Source: Galaxea fascicularis (Eukaryota > Cnidaria > Anthozoa > Scleractinia > Euphylliidae). From it: a stretch of DNA of 64,000 nucleotides. The stretch is from assembly GCA_948470475.1 (NCBI GenBank), contig OX419343.1, positions 26,250,378 to 26,314,377 on the forward strand. The letters run 5' to 3'. A program made the position numbers and the translations under genes. The notes below the pieces were generated by a model. That model was not told the DNA's origin. It searched no databases and saw only the letters and a program-made list of their open reading frames with translations. How positions within the stretch are numbered: position 1 is the first letter of the stretch; each line of letters starts with the position of its first letter. Positions 33,225-45,000 of this stretch are shown piece by piece.

Positions 33225-33600
33225 TCAATTGTAATAATGATGTTTTCCCTTCATCCACTTGAAAAATCGATTTTTCCAACGACATCTGGATTTCTTTCTT
33301 CGTTTGTCAGCAATCATTCTTATGGCTGTTGTAACAGCTTCACTAACTTGTTCTCCTGTTACAGCACTATTCTCGACATAAGAGGTACCATGTAAACGAG
33401 CTAGTTCCCATGCCTCTTGACTGGGCACCATGTTGGAGTCGCTCAAATGCTGGATAGAATTCCTGATTTCAATAAATCACGGAAAATTTATGTTAACACA
33501 TCATTTAAACTAATAACAAAGGATCAGAAAGTCAGTCGTAGCTTGAGGCGGGGATCCGGACCCATTATCAGTATCATTATCCTCCTCCTTGTCAGCATCA

Positions 33601-33631
<31 letters not shown>

Positions 33632-35201
33632 TAATAATAACTTTATTCAAGTCTCAAATCGTTCTAGCTGAACACGAGTGCTCTACTAATTGGGGAGACT
33701 ATATATCAAATAAACTCTAAATTAAATCAAATGTTGGTTTTTGGGGAGAGGGGAAAACCGGAGTACCCGGAGAAAAACCTCTCGGAGCAGAGTAGAGAAC
33801 CAACAAACTCAGCCCACTTATGACGCCGAGTGTAGGGATCGAACCCGGGACACATTGGTTGAAGGCGAGCCCTCTCACCACTGCGCCAACCCTACTCCCC
33901 CTTGTGCCAACCCTACTCCCCTTGCGCCAACCCTGCTCCCCCTTGTGCCAACCCTACTCCCCCTTGCGCCAACCCTACTCCCCCTTGTGCCAACCCTACT
34001 CCCCTTGTGCCAACCCTACTCCCCCTTGCGCCAACCCTGCTCCCCCTTGCGCCAACCCTACTCCCCCTTGCGCCAACCCTGCTCCCCCCTCATCATCATC
34101 ATTGTCGTCGTCGTCGTTATCACCTTTATTTCAACACAGTATTCTTTATCACGTTTAATTAATGGTGACGTATTCTGTAATCAGCCAAAAAATTGTAGTC
34201 TAGCGATATTGACTGTTTCTAGCTAGCCAGATATGTAAATGAGACACACCTCTAAAAAAAGTCTCCATGTATATAACTCCACAGTGCACCAGTGGGTAAC
34301 CCAGGAAAGACTTGAGGCCTTATCATGACGTTATGTCACAGAAATTAGTGTGAAGGGTATGCTTTGGGACTTTTTTTTTCATGAGTTACAAAACCGTTCT
34401 TGTGATTAATGGGATCGTTACTGTTCCCCATCCCCAGAAAAGGTGTAAAGACTCTGTCCCCCTGCTACGGGGATCCTCTAGTTGAAGCACTGACCATGAC
34501 TTTGCTGACTTTGTGAGGAAGAAGAAAGAGATCTGTCCAGTTGGGTGAAGCTAAGAGAAGGCAAAGCGAAGGAGCCTAGGAATCGGCGAAGTCATTCTTC
34601 ATTTCCGAGGTAACGTGTAATCACGCTCTTTTTTTAGCCCTATTTTTGTTTCGCTCGGTAAACAACCACTTCCGTATGAATAGGGATACAAATGGTGACA
34701 CATCAAGAATGAAGCTAAAATCTAACAGTATGATGGCTAGTTGGGCTAGTGACTCCAAAAGAAATTAAAGCTAACGTTCAGGGACTAATTTAACTGTACA
34801 ATTAAGCATTTATAAGCCCACAAAAAAACTTACTGCTCTCTGAGGTCCATCTTGTTGCCAATTATCAGGAATGGGGTGTCCTGAAAACGACGAATTTCTG
34901 TGATCCACGAATCCTTGATGTTCTTAAATGACGCTGGATTGGTAACGTCAAAACATAACATGAACATGCTGGTGTCAGGGTACGCGAGAGGCCTAAGACG
35001 CTCTCCCAGGGCACTATCTAAATCCCAAAAGGTGACATGATAGCGAAGTCCATCCACGGGTATCCATTCGGAAAAGTCGTACACAAGCAAATCATCTTCC
35101 TCGGTGAAGTGACCATTGCTGAATCGACGAAGAAAATATGTTTTTCCAACCGCTGGATCACCAAGAAAAACCAATTTTATGGGGTCAGGGTCGTTCTCCA
35201 T
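33225..35201 (-). CDS. Divergent GTPase-only protein, RHOBTB/Rho-like G domain without BTB, 2 coding exons, 201 residues
   Basis: Coding exons 35201-34834 and 33462-33225 (606 bases), joined in phase 2 through a GTAAGT donor and an ATCAG acceptor. G1 is GDPAVGKT (14-21), with Pro in place of Ras Gly12. Switch I lacks a recognisable effector Thr. Switch II reads WDLDSALGERLRPL, so the DxxG glycine and catalytic Gln are absent. NKMD (116-119) is intact and G5 reads NSAV (154-157). Residues 72-110 (LAYPDTSMFML, FDVTNPASF) are Rho-like. The C-terminus is strongly basic with no CAAX box. Alignment by eye with RHOBTB next door is good around WELARLHGTSYVENSAVTGE versus HELAERLGTCYCESSDVTGE, and the intron lies in the same phase within one residue. 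It is probably a tandem relative of the RHOBTB G domain. GTP binding is possible; hydrolysis is doubtful. An in-frame ATG at 35246 would add 15 residues. Confidence 0.8.
33602..33641. repeat. (AAAT)n/(AAT)n microsatellite
   Basis: AAATAAATAAATAAAT followed by an AAT run in the intron of the GTPase-only gene, just left of a SINE. Confidence 0.85.
33732..33893 (-). mobile_element. tRNA-derived SINE, copy 2, inverted (intron of the GTPase-only gene)
   Basis: Reads TGTTGGTTTTTGGGGAGAGG at the left and ends in GGGATCGAACCCGGGACAC...CTCTCACCACTGCGCC, the complement of the tRNA-like head seen at 22360-22530. The B box (complement of GGGTTCGATCCC) is intact. Confidence 0.75.
33886..34088. repeat. 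Minisatellite, about 10 copies of a 20-21 base unit
   Basis: The unit GCGCCAACCCTACTCCCCCTT repeats with C/T and A/G variants and one-base length changes from the head end of the SINE at 33732-33893. It gives a chance Pro-rich frame (NPTPLAPTLLPL) that is not a gene. Confidence 0.9.
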
Positions 35202-35948
35202 TGTGTCTTTCAACAACAATGCTGAGTAATTGGAACGGTTGCGCAAATTTAGAACCGGAAGTTACACTCATGGTTGACGTAACATTTCTTTTCTGGAGTA
35301 CCATGATGCCACTGGTCACGGTCGTTCGCGTGACACAGAACACGGTTTACACTTTGGAAGAGGTCAGGTTACGAGGACGAAAAATATTTCGTCATTTCCT
35401 TTCTGTTGCGGATCTCTCGTGCCTAAAAACGCTTCCTGAAGATTTGCGGTAACCTTCATCTTCTTTCAATGAAAAATGGGGGTCTTAAAAGCATAATCTC
35501 GCGTGAAATCCCACTTAGTGAAAACGCGAAACGTCCGTATGAGGATTAAGCTTATCAGTTTTCTTCATCGAAAGTGTTTGGTCCTAGTGTATTTCTTTGA
35601 TTTCAGTTTGGAGTAGCAAGGAGTGAAATAACGTTCACAATTCCGGTGTTTTACCGATCATTGTTGTTTTCCAGTTACCGGACAAATTCGGTCACTTATG
35701 AGTGACAGGCATGCGCATGTTAAATTCCTAACCTAGCCAGATTTCATGCATATTTGCAAGTAGTTTGAAAACAGACCTTTTTCTGTTTTTACGGTTGTGC
35801 CTTTTATTGATATAGACAACCTTGTTTTTAATTTTTGTTTTTCTGAATAAAACCTCTTTTGCTCAGAACTCTGTTGCTTTAATTGTGGTCAAATTCACTG
35901 TTAGCAATAAAAATTGTCTGGTATTATTTTATTGTTTCTTTTCAGGTC
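35202..35948. promoter_or_regulatory. Divergent promoter region between the GTPase-only gene and TPK1
   Basis: The two start codons are 747 bases apart and point away from each other. A perfect ETS consensus CCGGAAGT lies at 35255-35262, 54 bases upstream of the GTPase start codon. TPK1 probably has one non-coding first exon here, because its first coding exon begins after an acceptor (TTTTCAG, to 35945). A donor-like GCGGTAACC near 35447 could end that exon. No TATA box was recognised. Confidence 0.5.
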
Positions 35949-38900
35949 ATGGTAACACACTGGACCCCGTTGGCTTGCTTAGCTGGCTCAACAAAATTTG
36001 AGGCTGATTTTCAAGGTATGGTTTTTCAGTGGATTAGCTGCTCAGCCCCACTAGCCTTTGTGCTAAATAAACTGCTGAGGGTAAATAAAAGTTAAAGAAA
36101 AGAAAAGAAAAAAAAAGAATAAAAAAGAACAAATAATAGTGTTCATCAAAAGTATTCACAATAATTTGCTTTATTACAACTCTGAAATAAGATATCAGCT
36201 GATATGTATTTTCTTTCCTAGCATCAAATGAGAAATTGAAAGTTGCGCTTGTTATCATAAATATGCCACTGGATGGAATGATTGACAAGTTCAAGAAACT
36301 GTGGAGCAGAGGTGAGTGGCATAACCATGTGCGAGTGATTATCAGGGTTGTTATTAGAAGTGGAGACCTGGGTCCTGGCACCCATATACTATGAACACAG
36401 TACCTGTCTTTCCTGTTTAGGTATTGAAAAAAGCAAGCAAAAGAATCTTATGGGTCCCCACCTATTTAGAATCCTATACCCTCCTATTTCTTCAATAAAT
36501 GAAAGCCCCGGTCATTATTGCTTATTAGGAGTGTCATGATCTTCAAATGTACAGTGTATAGAAGTCTACCTGAAACAGCTCAGATGATCTATAAACGCTG
36601 GAAAATAAATGCCTCATAAAGGCCTCTTACTGAGTTCGAGGTTCATACTGTAAGTTACAGACCAAGTTGTTTTCCCATTCACTTATGGCCCAAGCACAAA
36701 GTATGCTGGCCATAAATCAATGGGAAAAAAACAAGGATCTGCAACTTACAGTATGCACTGAGAAAACAAGGTTAGTAAGATATATATTATATCTCATCGG
36801 TTGCTCAGGAAAGGAAACTTTCAAAGTAGTGGGTTGTACAGTAGAATACAACATGCAAAACTGACCAATCACAGAGCGCATAATAACTGAGAGATAACAT
36901 AGAGATAATATACAGGGCAACCTGTGTGAATGCAAAGGGTCACTTTCCATGTCTTCTTGTAATACCCCTTGCACATATTGCAAGGATCTTAGATGTCAAC
37001 ATTGTCCACTCTTGTAAACTAGAAATTATAGGTTATATGATCAGTAAACACCTCACATTACATATTTTCTCATCTTATTCCTTTTCACAATCTTGCATAG
37101 TCACTCACTAATTATTGCAATGAGACACTAGACAAGCCTTGCTTGTTCTGGAACTCAGATTACGGTTGATACCCTTAACATAGCCTGCGTGGCCAGCGTA
37201 ATTGGGAAAGGGGAAGGGGAGCGAGGGAGGCGAGAAAAAATGAGGGGGATTGGGGGAGAGGAGAGAGGGAACGCCTGCCACAAGAACCCCATTCGCTTCA
37301 TTTCTGCGTTCGCTGGCAAACGCAAATTTCTGATTGGCTAATTTCTGACAGTAAGTCTCTTGAGAATTGAAGCAATTTAATCCCTCTTACTGCGTGCCCG
37401 GCGTCTGATTTTGATTGGTGGATGAATTGACAGTTATTGACGGATAAAGTAATTGGATTAACTGAAAATCGTTGGGCGGGAATGAAGCGAATGGGGTTCT
37501 TGTGGCAGGCGTTCCCTCTCTCCTCTCCCCAATCCCCCTCATTTTTTCTCGCCTCCTTCGCTCCCCTTCCCCTTTCCCGATTACGCCGGCCACGCAGGCT
37601 ACCCCTAACATGGCATGTATGCATGGCCTCCTAGCTAGTCTGACATCAACATCATTTTGAGGTTCACTGCACACAAGCAGTGATTTGTTTGTTAAATAGC
37701 TTACAAGTAGCAAATCTAATCTGGTCATTGTCATCCATCATTTCTACAGCAACTGTGAAGGCTTTTGCAGATGGTGGTACTAATCAAGTGTACACAGTAG
37801 CTCGTGAGGAGCTTGAAAGGTAGAAAAGCACTGTTAATCTGTCTTATTTGTCATGGTAAATGGTTGCAAGCTGCGGTCCCTGTGCTTATCAAGCAGCTGA
37901 AATAATCATTTTATATCATCACCAGTATTCTCCACACTGTTCTCCATATATCTTTGGTAATGATGAGCAGAATTTGTCAAACAATCAAGACCTTTGTTAC
38001 TTGTTGATCACTTCATTTTCTCTTACAACCTTCATGTTGGATTGAGCAGTGCTACTGTAAGGAGAAATTAACCATTGATCACTGTTAGGGGTTCATAGGT
38101 TGATGGGTACGTACCACATGAAGGGTCTAGTTTTTGAGGGGTTATGTCTTAAAGCAGTGTGGAGATGAAGATTGCAATGAAGGGCTCTGTAGATTTTTAA
38201 TCTCATCTGTAAGGCATAAATCATGTGACTGGATAAATAATATTGGACCACATCTGGTAAAACATGTGGGGAGGTTTGTCGAGGGGTAAAGAAAAGTGCA
38301 GAGATCAAGAAGCCAATACAAGGAACTCACCTGCAAGAATAAAGGAAGTGCATGAAAAAATAAAGTGCAATATTTGGACTAAATGACGAGGAAGATGAAA
38401 TGGGATGTAAAAACAAAAACAGAGAATTTAGTCACCTCATTCTTTCCTCACCCAGACTACCTTTTTTAATTTTCTCATTTGCATAATGCTCTAAATGAGA
38501 AAAATAGTTCTTCTTTCTGATGTACTAGGTATCTCCCTGACTATATCAGTGGTGACTTTGATTCTATTGGTCCTGACATTTTAAACTATTATAAACAGAA
38601 GGTAGGTTCAATGATTATTCAATTTCCCTTGTTAAAAATAATTTTCTTTGTATGTAAAACAACATTGTTATGGCATTTAAGTGACAATACCCTTTGTAAT
38701 GGTATTAAAAGTTGGTGGATTGTTTTGGGTACTTTAAAGTGTGTTTTTAAAGTTGTTACCACCCCTGGAAATTATGCTAATCCTCAAGCAGCGTGTGATG
38801 TGAACTCTTTCAATCATGTATGACCACCATCCAGAAAGCTGATTTGTACCTACACACATCAGAATTAGAAGGCGGTGTTAAGTAGTGTTGTTGTTGTTTT

Positions 38901-41551
38901 TCATTTTTGTCTGTTTTTGTCAGTGTGTTGAAGTGATTTCCACTCCTGATCAGGATGCTACAGATCTCACAAAGTGCCTAAGAATTTTAATCAACAAACC
39001 AGATATAAATGAGGTTTGTAAATAATTGTCAGTTCATGGGGTGTACAGAAAGGGCAGTAAGATACAGCAAAAAGGGCACACCCAGGGCCACAGCCAAGGC
39101 AGCTTTTTAGAATCGATGCAATACGAGTGCAGGATATAATGATGTTAGGGATTTTTTTATATTGATATTGTGACATTTGCGTCGTGACATCATCAACGTA
39201 TTAATTTGTATCAACAGTAGATAGATAGATAGTTTATTAAAATTACCCTTGCAGCCTGAGGGCTGAATTACAATAACAACGATAGTAACATGAATCACGA
39301 TAGTAACAGCAAATCACAGAGCCACTTTAATTTTCTTATCAGAGTATGGCGAAATCTTGAGATTGCGCAAATTGTATGTGCCACCATGAGTCGTATCAAA
39401 AGTATTTCAAACAACCGATATTTCTCACAAGTATCAATATCTTTTGTCCAGAGAAACCCGAATATCGTTGATATCGAATGATTTGTATCGATACAGGTAT
39501 AGCCTCAATGATTACCAAATAAATTTTCGCAGGTTGATGATTTGATTCTCATGGAATTTTTGTATTTTAGTTTGACCAGGTAGTTGTTTTGAACGCATTT
39601 GGCAGAAGACTGGACCAGACGATGGCCAACATCGAGACCTTATATCATATGAAAAAGATCACAAACAAACCTGTATATTTGATGTCTGAGGACTCAATAG
39701 CCTGTCTTCTTTCACCGGTATGAGCCAACTAGTAAACTTAAGATAATACTCTTTGTCAACGGAGTAGCTGCGAAAAAAATCAGTCAAACTCCTTAAAAGC
39801 GCATGAAAATTTGAGTCCACGGAACGTCGATAAGGTCTCAGTGGCGAATTATCATCATCATCATCATCATCATCACCACCTTGTGCCTTGAAGCATAACC
39901 CAGGAAACCTTCCCTCTTAATTGCAAGCTGTTTGGCCTTTGCTACGCTGTTCTTTTTTTTGGCCGAAGCTGTTCTTTGACAGACTTCCAAGTCTACCACC
40001 TTTTAAGTCTACCACGTGCTCTGTAAGCTGGGGAACGCATATTGTACGCTCTAAACTCTGGCTGATTCCCAGGGCATTCGCATTAAATGCTCTAATCATT
40101 TAAGGCGTTGTCTTCCAATATACTATGTCACAGGTTCCACTTCAACCATTCCTCTAATAACTTCGTTCCCACCGTATTTTTCTAACTGCTTTCTGTACGA
40201 TTTTCATCTCGGTGGTGGTGAGCTTTCTGTTATGCTGGTGCAGGACGGACCATGCTTGAATTTTGTAGCGTAATGTTGGAGTGAAAATTGCCAACTCTAA
40301 GAATCTGTCGATTTCGTAACACTTTCTTGAATTTCTGGGGTAGCCTGTGTTGGTTCAAATCCTTCAAACCTCCCTCCCTAATTCGTACAAGCAAACTACG
40401 TGGCTCGTGTGAAAACATCTCCCATAATTGCCTGTGTTTTTCCTTTTTTTGTGTGTGTGTGTAGGGGAAGCACGTTATTCACGTAAATACTGGTTTAGAG
40501 GGGGACTGGTGCGGACTGATACCGATTGGTGCCAAGTGCACACATGTCACGACAACTGGACTGAAGTGGAATCTAAGTAAGTCAGTGATTGACTCTGACT
40601 CTTTCTGTGTTGAAAGTAGACAAAATTCACGGGTATAACCGCGGGAATAGAAGCTAACGATGTTCAAGGCCTGTTGTATAGATTTTGACTCCTTTAAAAA
40701 GGCTAAATTTGTCAGTAGCGCGAAAAGAGCACTTGTGTTTTTTTTCCTGGGGTTACGCCATCGCTACCATAAAGTTTCAAGTTTGAGAACAAGTATCTGC
40801 CTGATTAAATGCGACTCACATTCATTACTCGATTGTTTCTAGTTTTTTTTTTTTTATCATCTATTGATTAATCTTTTTATCTCATATAGGAGTTAGTAAT
40901 CGTATGAATTCCTATTTATCATCGTTTATAGATTTATATTTTTCTGGTTTACATTATTGTATGTAATCAGGAGCCCATCACTAGGAGCGTACAACTCCCA
41001 TACTAAGCCTATGTCACGGCGTTTTTACAGAGCGATTTATTTTTAGACAATCTTTCCCGTGAAAAAAGGTACACGTGATACCGCATCATCATCATCTTTC
41101 TTTTGTTCTAAAGTTTCTTAGCTTCGCAGAGAAACTTTAGAACAAAAGAATGGTCGAGGAAAAGTTTCGCACGAGAGAATGGGTTCCTGAGGGAGTCCCA
41201 TATTCGCGGCAAATTGAATCTAAAAATAAATCGGTCTGTGGAAACGCCGTGACAGGAATATAGGGCAGTTGTACGCTCCTAGTAATGGGCTCCTGATGTA
41301 ATCTATATTAATTTAGATTTTTACCTTTTATGTGTAGTTTTATCCTTTAGTTGAGGCCACACTTTTATTAGTGTTGCCGCTATTACATGCTACCCGCCAT
41401 ATATAAAGTTTGGTTGATTGATTTTTTCATTTCAGCTGATGACCAGTTAGCGTTTGGAAGTTTGGTCAGTACGTCCAATACTTATGATGGAGGTGACGCT
41501 GTAACAATTGACTCTGACACCCCTATTTTATGGACCATGGGGGTAAAATAA
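35949..41551 (+). CDS. TPK1: Thiamine pyrophosphokinase, 8 coding exons, 254 residues
   Basis: Transfers pyrophosphate from ATP to thiamine, giving thiamine diphosphate in the cytosol. Coding exons: 35949-36015, 36222-36311, 37750-37819, 38529-38601, 38924-39013, 39571-39717, 40465-40576, 41436-41551 (765 bases, phase kept; human TPK1 243 residues). Catalytic-domain motifs run in family order: ADGG (59-62), GDFDS (84-88), TPDQDATD (107-114; metal- and ATP-binding aspartates) and GRRLDQ (141-146). The thiamine-binding domain follows: [13 protein letters not shown] (192-204), TTTGLKWNL (208-216, Trp214) and [12 protein letters not shown]. All expected acidic residues are present, so the enzyme should be active. 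The ATG follows an acceptor by three bases, implying an untranslated upstream exon. Introns 2 and 7 carry a 421-base long-TIR element and a 328-base foldback. Confidence 0.94.
37181..37601. mobile_element. Long-TIR non-autonomous DNA transposon (Mutator-like), TPK1 intron 2
   Basis: Inverted repeats of about 121 bases (37181-37302 and 37481-37601; ends TAGCCTGCGTGGCC / GGCCACGCAGGCTA) differ at only a few positions and surround a 178-base unique core. The flanks CCCTTAACA and CCCCTAACA form a 9-base near-perfect direct repeat, the duplication length of Mutator-like elements. No transposase. The low divergence between arms suggests recent insertion. Confidence 0.75.
39839..39875. repeat. (ATC)n microsatellite in TPK1 intron 6
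   Basis: About eight ATC/TCA triplets. Nothing else of note in this intron (39718-40464). Confidence 0.8.
40968..41295. mobile_element. Foldback MITE with perfect 7-base duplication, TPK1 intron 7
   Basis: CAGGAGCCCATCACTAGGAG and GCGTACAACT at the left are mirrored by AGTTGTACGC and CTCCTAGTAATGGGCTCCTG. Flanks are ATGTAAT on both sides (40961-40967, 41296-41302). A second, near-perfect hairpin TTCTTTTGTTCTAAAGTTTC / GAAACTTTAGAACAAAAGAA sits at its centre. Confidence 0.8.
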
Positions 41552-42041
41552 GATCCGGGAATTGTTTCGATGTTTTTACTTTAAGTTTTTCTAACCTATT
41601 TTTCAAACTACGAAAAAACAGCAATCTTTATTTTTTTTTTTATTACCTTAATTTTTTTATGATGAGAAATTTGCAACGAATAGCATTTGTGTATAGTATG
41701 GAACAGAGTTTCTGCCCACACATGCAATATTCCTCGTGGGAGCACAGCGCTTGTGAATAAAAAAACCAAAACTTTTTCTCTCGCGAATGAGAAGACAATC
41801 TAGGAATTGGAGTTCATAAACGTTTATATTTGCAAGGGTTTTCTTCTATCTTTTTCCACCGCTCATAATTAGCGTTCATCGCTTTTTTCTCAGTACCGTT
41901 CGCCTTTTTCGCGGCATTAGTTAGGAAAACGCTTCAGCGCGGGGAAAAATCTTCAGAAGTGTCTAACTCTGGTTAGAATTTTTTTCCTCTTTCAGATACC
42001 CTTAGATACAAAGAAGTTAAATTACTCAATGTGCATTGATA

Positions 42042-42047
42042 AATAAA
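42042..42047 (+). terminator. TPK1 polyadenylation signal
   Basis: AATAAA in GATAAATAAAGC, 490 bases past the TPK1 stop codon. It is the first clear signal downstream. Confidence 0.55.
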
Positions 42048-45000
42048 GCTATTGGAAAAGAAACGTTACTTGTTTGGTTGTCTTTTCAATGGCCTCGTGA
42101 AACCGGGACATGGAAGAATGTATCATAAGTAACCGTGAGAACCAATACAGAATTCGTCCTTCTTCCTAAGCCCACGCTGAGAGACTGGGGCGAGCTTTGA
42201 GTTCCTGTCCTTTTTTTCCCTACAGGTGGCAAACAAAATTCGCTAGTCAATGAGGCTTTGTCCTTTGTCCTCGCAGTGGTCTAAATCCCACAGCTTTATG
42301 AAGACAAGTTTGATTTATAAGTCTCATGAAGAATTATATTTCCTTTGCCAGTTTCCTTGGGAGACTTATGGATTCTTTTTAAGGTTCTACCCTCAAAGAA
42401 TACAGCGAGAAAGAAAAAATGAGTAACAGTTATTGGAACTGAACTAAACTCTTTCCCCGTATAACAACTTTCACCCAGGTTGTTAGTTAATTGAGAAGCC
42501 ATTGGAGCGAGAATTGGAACCTCGCAACATGGGGGAAGAATCAAATACACTTTCGTGTGATCAAAACGTCCACTCCTGGTCCATTCCAGTATTGGGGTAC
42601 CTTAGTGCCAAAACATTTGTATCGAAAGGGACTGGTTGATCTTGCTGTACCGTTTTAAGACCGATTAACACGGTAAAATCTTCTTCCATGAGTGCGACGT
42701 GCTGACGATAGAATTCAGTATTTGTGAAGCTCTAACGTTCAACTAGCTTTCTACAGTCGTTCCGGTGACTTACTGGGTATAGTAACATTTGAAAACTTAT
42801 CGACCATACAGTTTTTAAACCCTGGAATAACTGCAGGCACATTACCAGATAAATCGGCCGCAAGATAGGCTCGGCCAAATTATGCATGTCGTGCCAGTTT
42901 TTGGCAGAAAAATCTGATGATGTAAGCTCAGATTTGGTTGAATGTCAAATATGAACGAAAAGCTTGTATGGCTCGCATTTCATATTTTACTGCATGCATA
43001 GAAATTAACGTTTGAATTTCGTTTAGATAAAACACTTTTTCGAACAGCCAACACGTGTTAGGTCTGGGCAACAACCAAATAGTCGTGTTCCAATCCCTAT
43101 AATCCCCAGCTGGGTGTGTCAGCAAGGATGAACATCTGATTTATTCAAACTAAAAAAAATTGTCATGAACGGCTGTTCCTCTAATAGCGAGCATGGTTCT
43201 TGGATTTGCCCGAAAGTCTCTAATTTGTTGATCGTGGAGTCATTACCCATTGAGGCAGGTTTCAAGGTTAGGAAACTTATTAAAATTGTTGTCATAACTG
43301 AGGTACAACCCACCTTGCAGGTTTTGCAGATGGGTTCTTTCTTGCGAGACGTTAATTTATGACTTAGTCAAGACAGACCCGCGTTTGAGTACGTTTGTAT
43401 TCAGTATTGTTCCAAAATGAAGCCTACAGCGTATATTTAGATTAAAGGAAAAGGACAATGGAAAAAATTTCAATAACATTTTTCAATAGAAGTACATTGT
43501 ACTGTGACTTGAAATTTCGGTCGAGTGTTTTTGAGTGGAATATTAGACTAAAATCATATTAGACCCAACTCACCCAAAATGGAAGTATCCATCTTCTATG
43601 CAGTTTTTCAGTAAGCTAGTATGGCCATTTCTTGCATTCAAGTATTGGTATAAGTATCTCTTTTTTATCATGTTTAATTTGAAAAAAAGGAACGGTGCAA
43701 CTGACTGTCTCATTTTGTGGTCCACTCCTAACTGTCTGACTGTTGCAAAAGATTGTATGAATCACTACACTTCAAAGTCAATTACCTTCAGGCATAAATG
43801 AGAAAACTCTGAATAAATTTGATGGTGAACGGATTATCAGTTTTGTGAGCAACATTTTTTTTAATTTTTAATACAGTTTCTCTAACCACACATATTTTAG
43901 AACGACTGAATTCATTCCAAATTTGGGTTAAAACTCAGACAGCAGTCTCACACAGGGTTCCTAATTGCGCTATAAAGAAAGTAATTATGTTTCTTATGAA
44001 TAATCAACATGAGTTGTATCGCAAAATTTAAGTTAATATTTTTAAGGTATTTAACTGTTGTTTTTTGAGCGAAACAAACTCGTTCCAGATAATTTAGAGT
44101 TCGAAGGTTAATTGCCAGACACTCGTACTTTAATTATTGTTCCCCTAACGTTTCATTTTATAATTTACTTTTAAAAGTTTTCGGCCGTTTTTTGTTTTTT
44201 GTTAGTCTTCTGTCTAACATTAATTAGTTCTCCACTTGATTTATGGCTTATTTTTGTACTTTAAGATTTGTTTTTTTTTTATACTAGACATAATTATCTA
44301 AGTAGTTTTCAAAGTAAATTCTAGAAGACACCTTTTGTTGCCTAACAGCAGCATTTTATGAGATAGACTATTAACGTCTTCACTCCAAAATAAAGTTTAA
44401 TGCGAATGCCAGATTCAGAGAAAGTCTTATTATTCCAGCCCAATGTTTTCAAAACCGTATAAGAGTTCATACTATTTTTTTGTTTCCGTTTAAGTAATTG
44501 GCAACCTCAGGGCAACCTATATTTGTCATAAGTAGGTGGAGCTATTGTGAAGGGTTTCGTCCAAATATCAGCTGAAATGCCAGGATATTTAACTACCAGG
44601 TGCCAATTAAGTTTTACAACTATCTTCTAATTACTTTGTAATTTTTGTTACTCACGTTTTCAGCGGAATTCGTCGTTACAGAGCCGCCGATATTCCAGAT
44701 ATTCTAAGATGAAATCGTTTCTTTCTCTCTTTCTCATGTTAACACGCCTCTACGCCTTGCTCGTATTTCTTTTTGAAAGCAACAATAAAGCGAAATGAAA
44801 CTCAATTTTTCACAAAAGACAGCCACAGCATGAGGAAAAATAAACAAAATGGTGTTCCCGCTTAAAATCAAAGTAAAGGGTGTAGTAAATTGAACCTTTA
44901 ATCCAATCAAATATAAATAATTGTCAACTTCATAACAAAGAACAGGAACATCTGATGTAGCTGTTCTTAAGATTCAAACAAAACTCCTAGTTTTGAGGGG

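Noticed and set aside
33442..33450. A downstream acceptor (TTTGAG) or the TCCAG acceptor for exon 2 of the GTPase-only gene
   Set aside because: TCCAG gives an immediate stop, and the TTTGAG site is weak. ATCAG at 33463-33467 keeps the frame and adds plausible insert-region residues.
33886..34088. CRISPR-like array
   Set aside because: The units are contiguous with no unique spacers, and the context is a eukaryotic intron; it is a minisatellite.
33741..34226. 161-codon proline-rich frame
   Set aside because: Produced by the SINE and the 20-bp minisatellite in the intron of the GTPase-only gene; there is no start context, splice logic or family similarity.
35138..35452. Plus-strand 104-codon frame near the TPK1 start
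   Set aside because: Largely antisense to the first exon of the GTPase-only gene; no similarity to TPK1 N-termini. The region may still hold a non-coding TPK1 exon.
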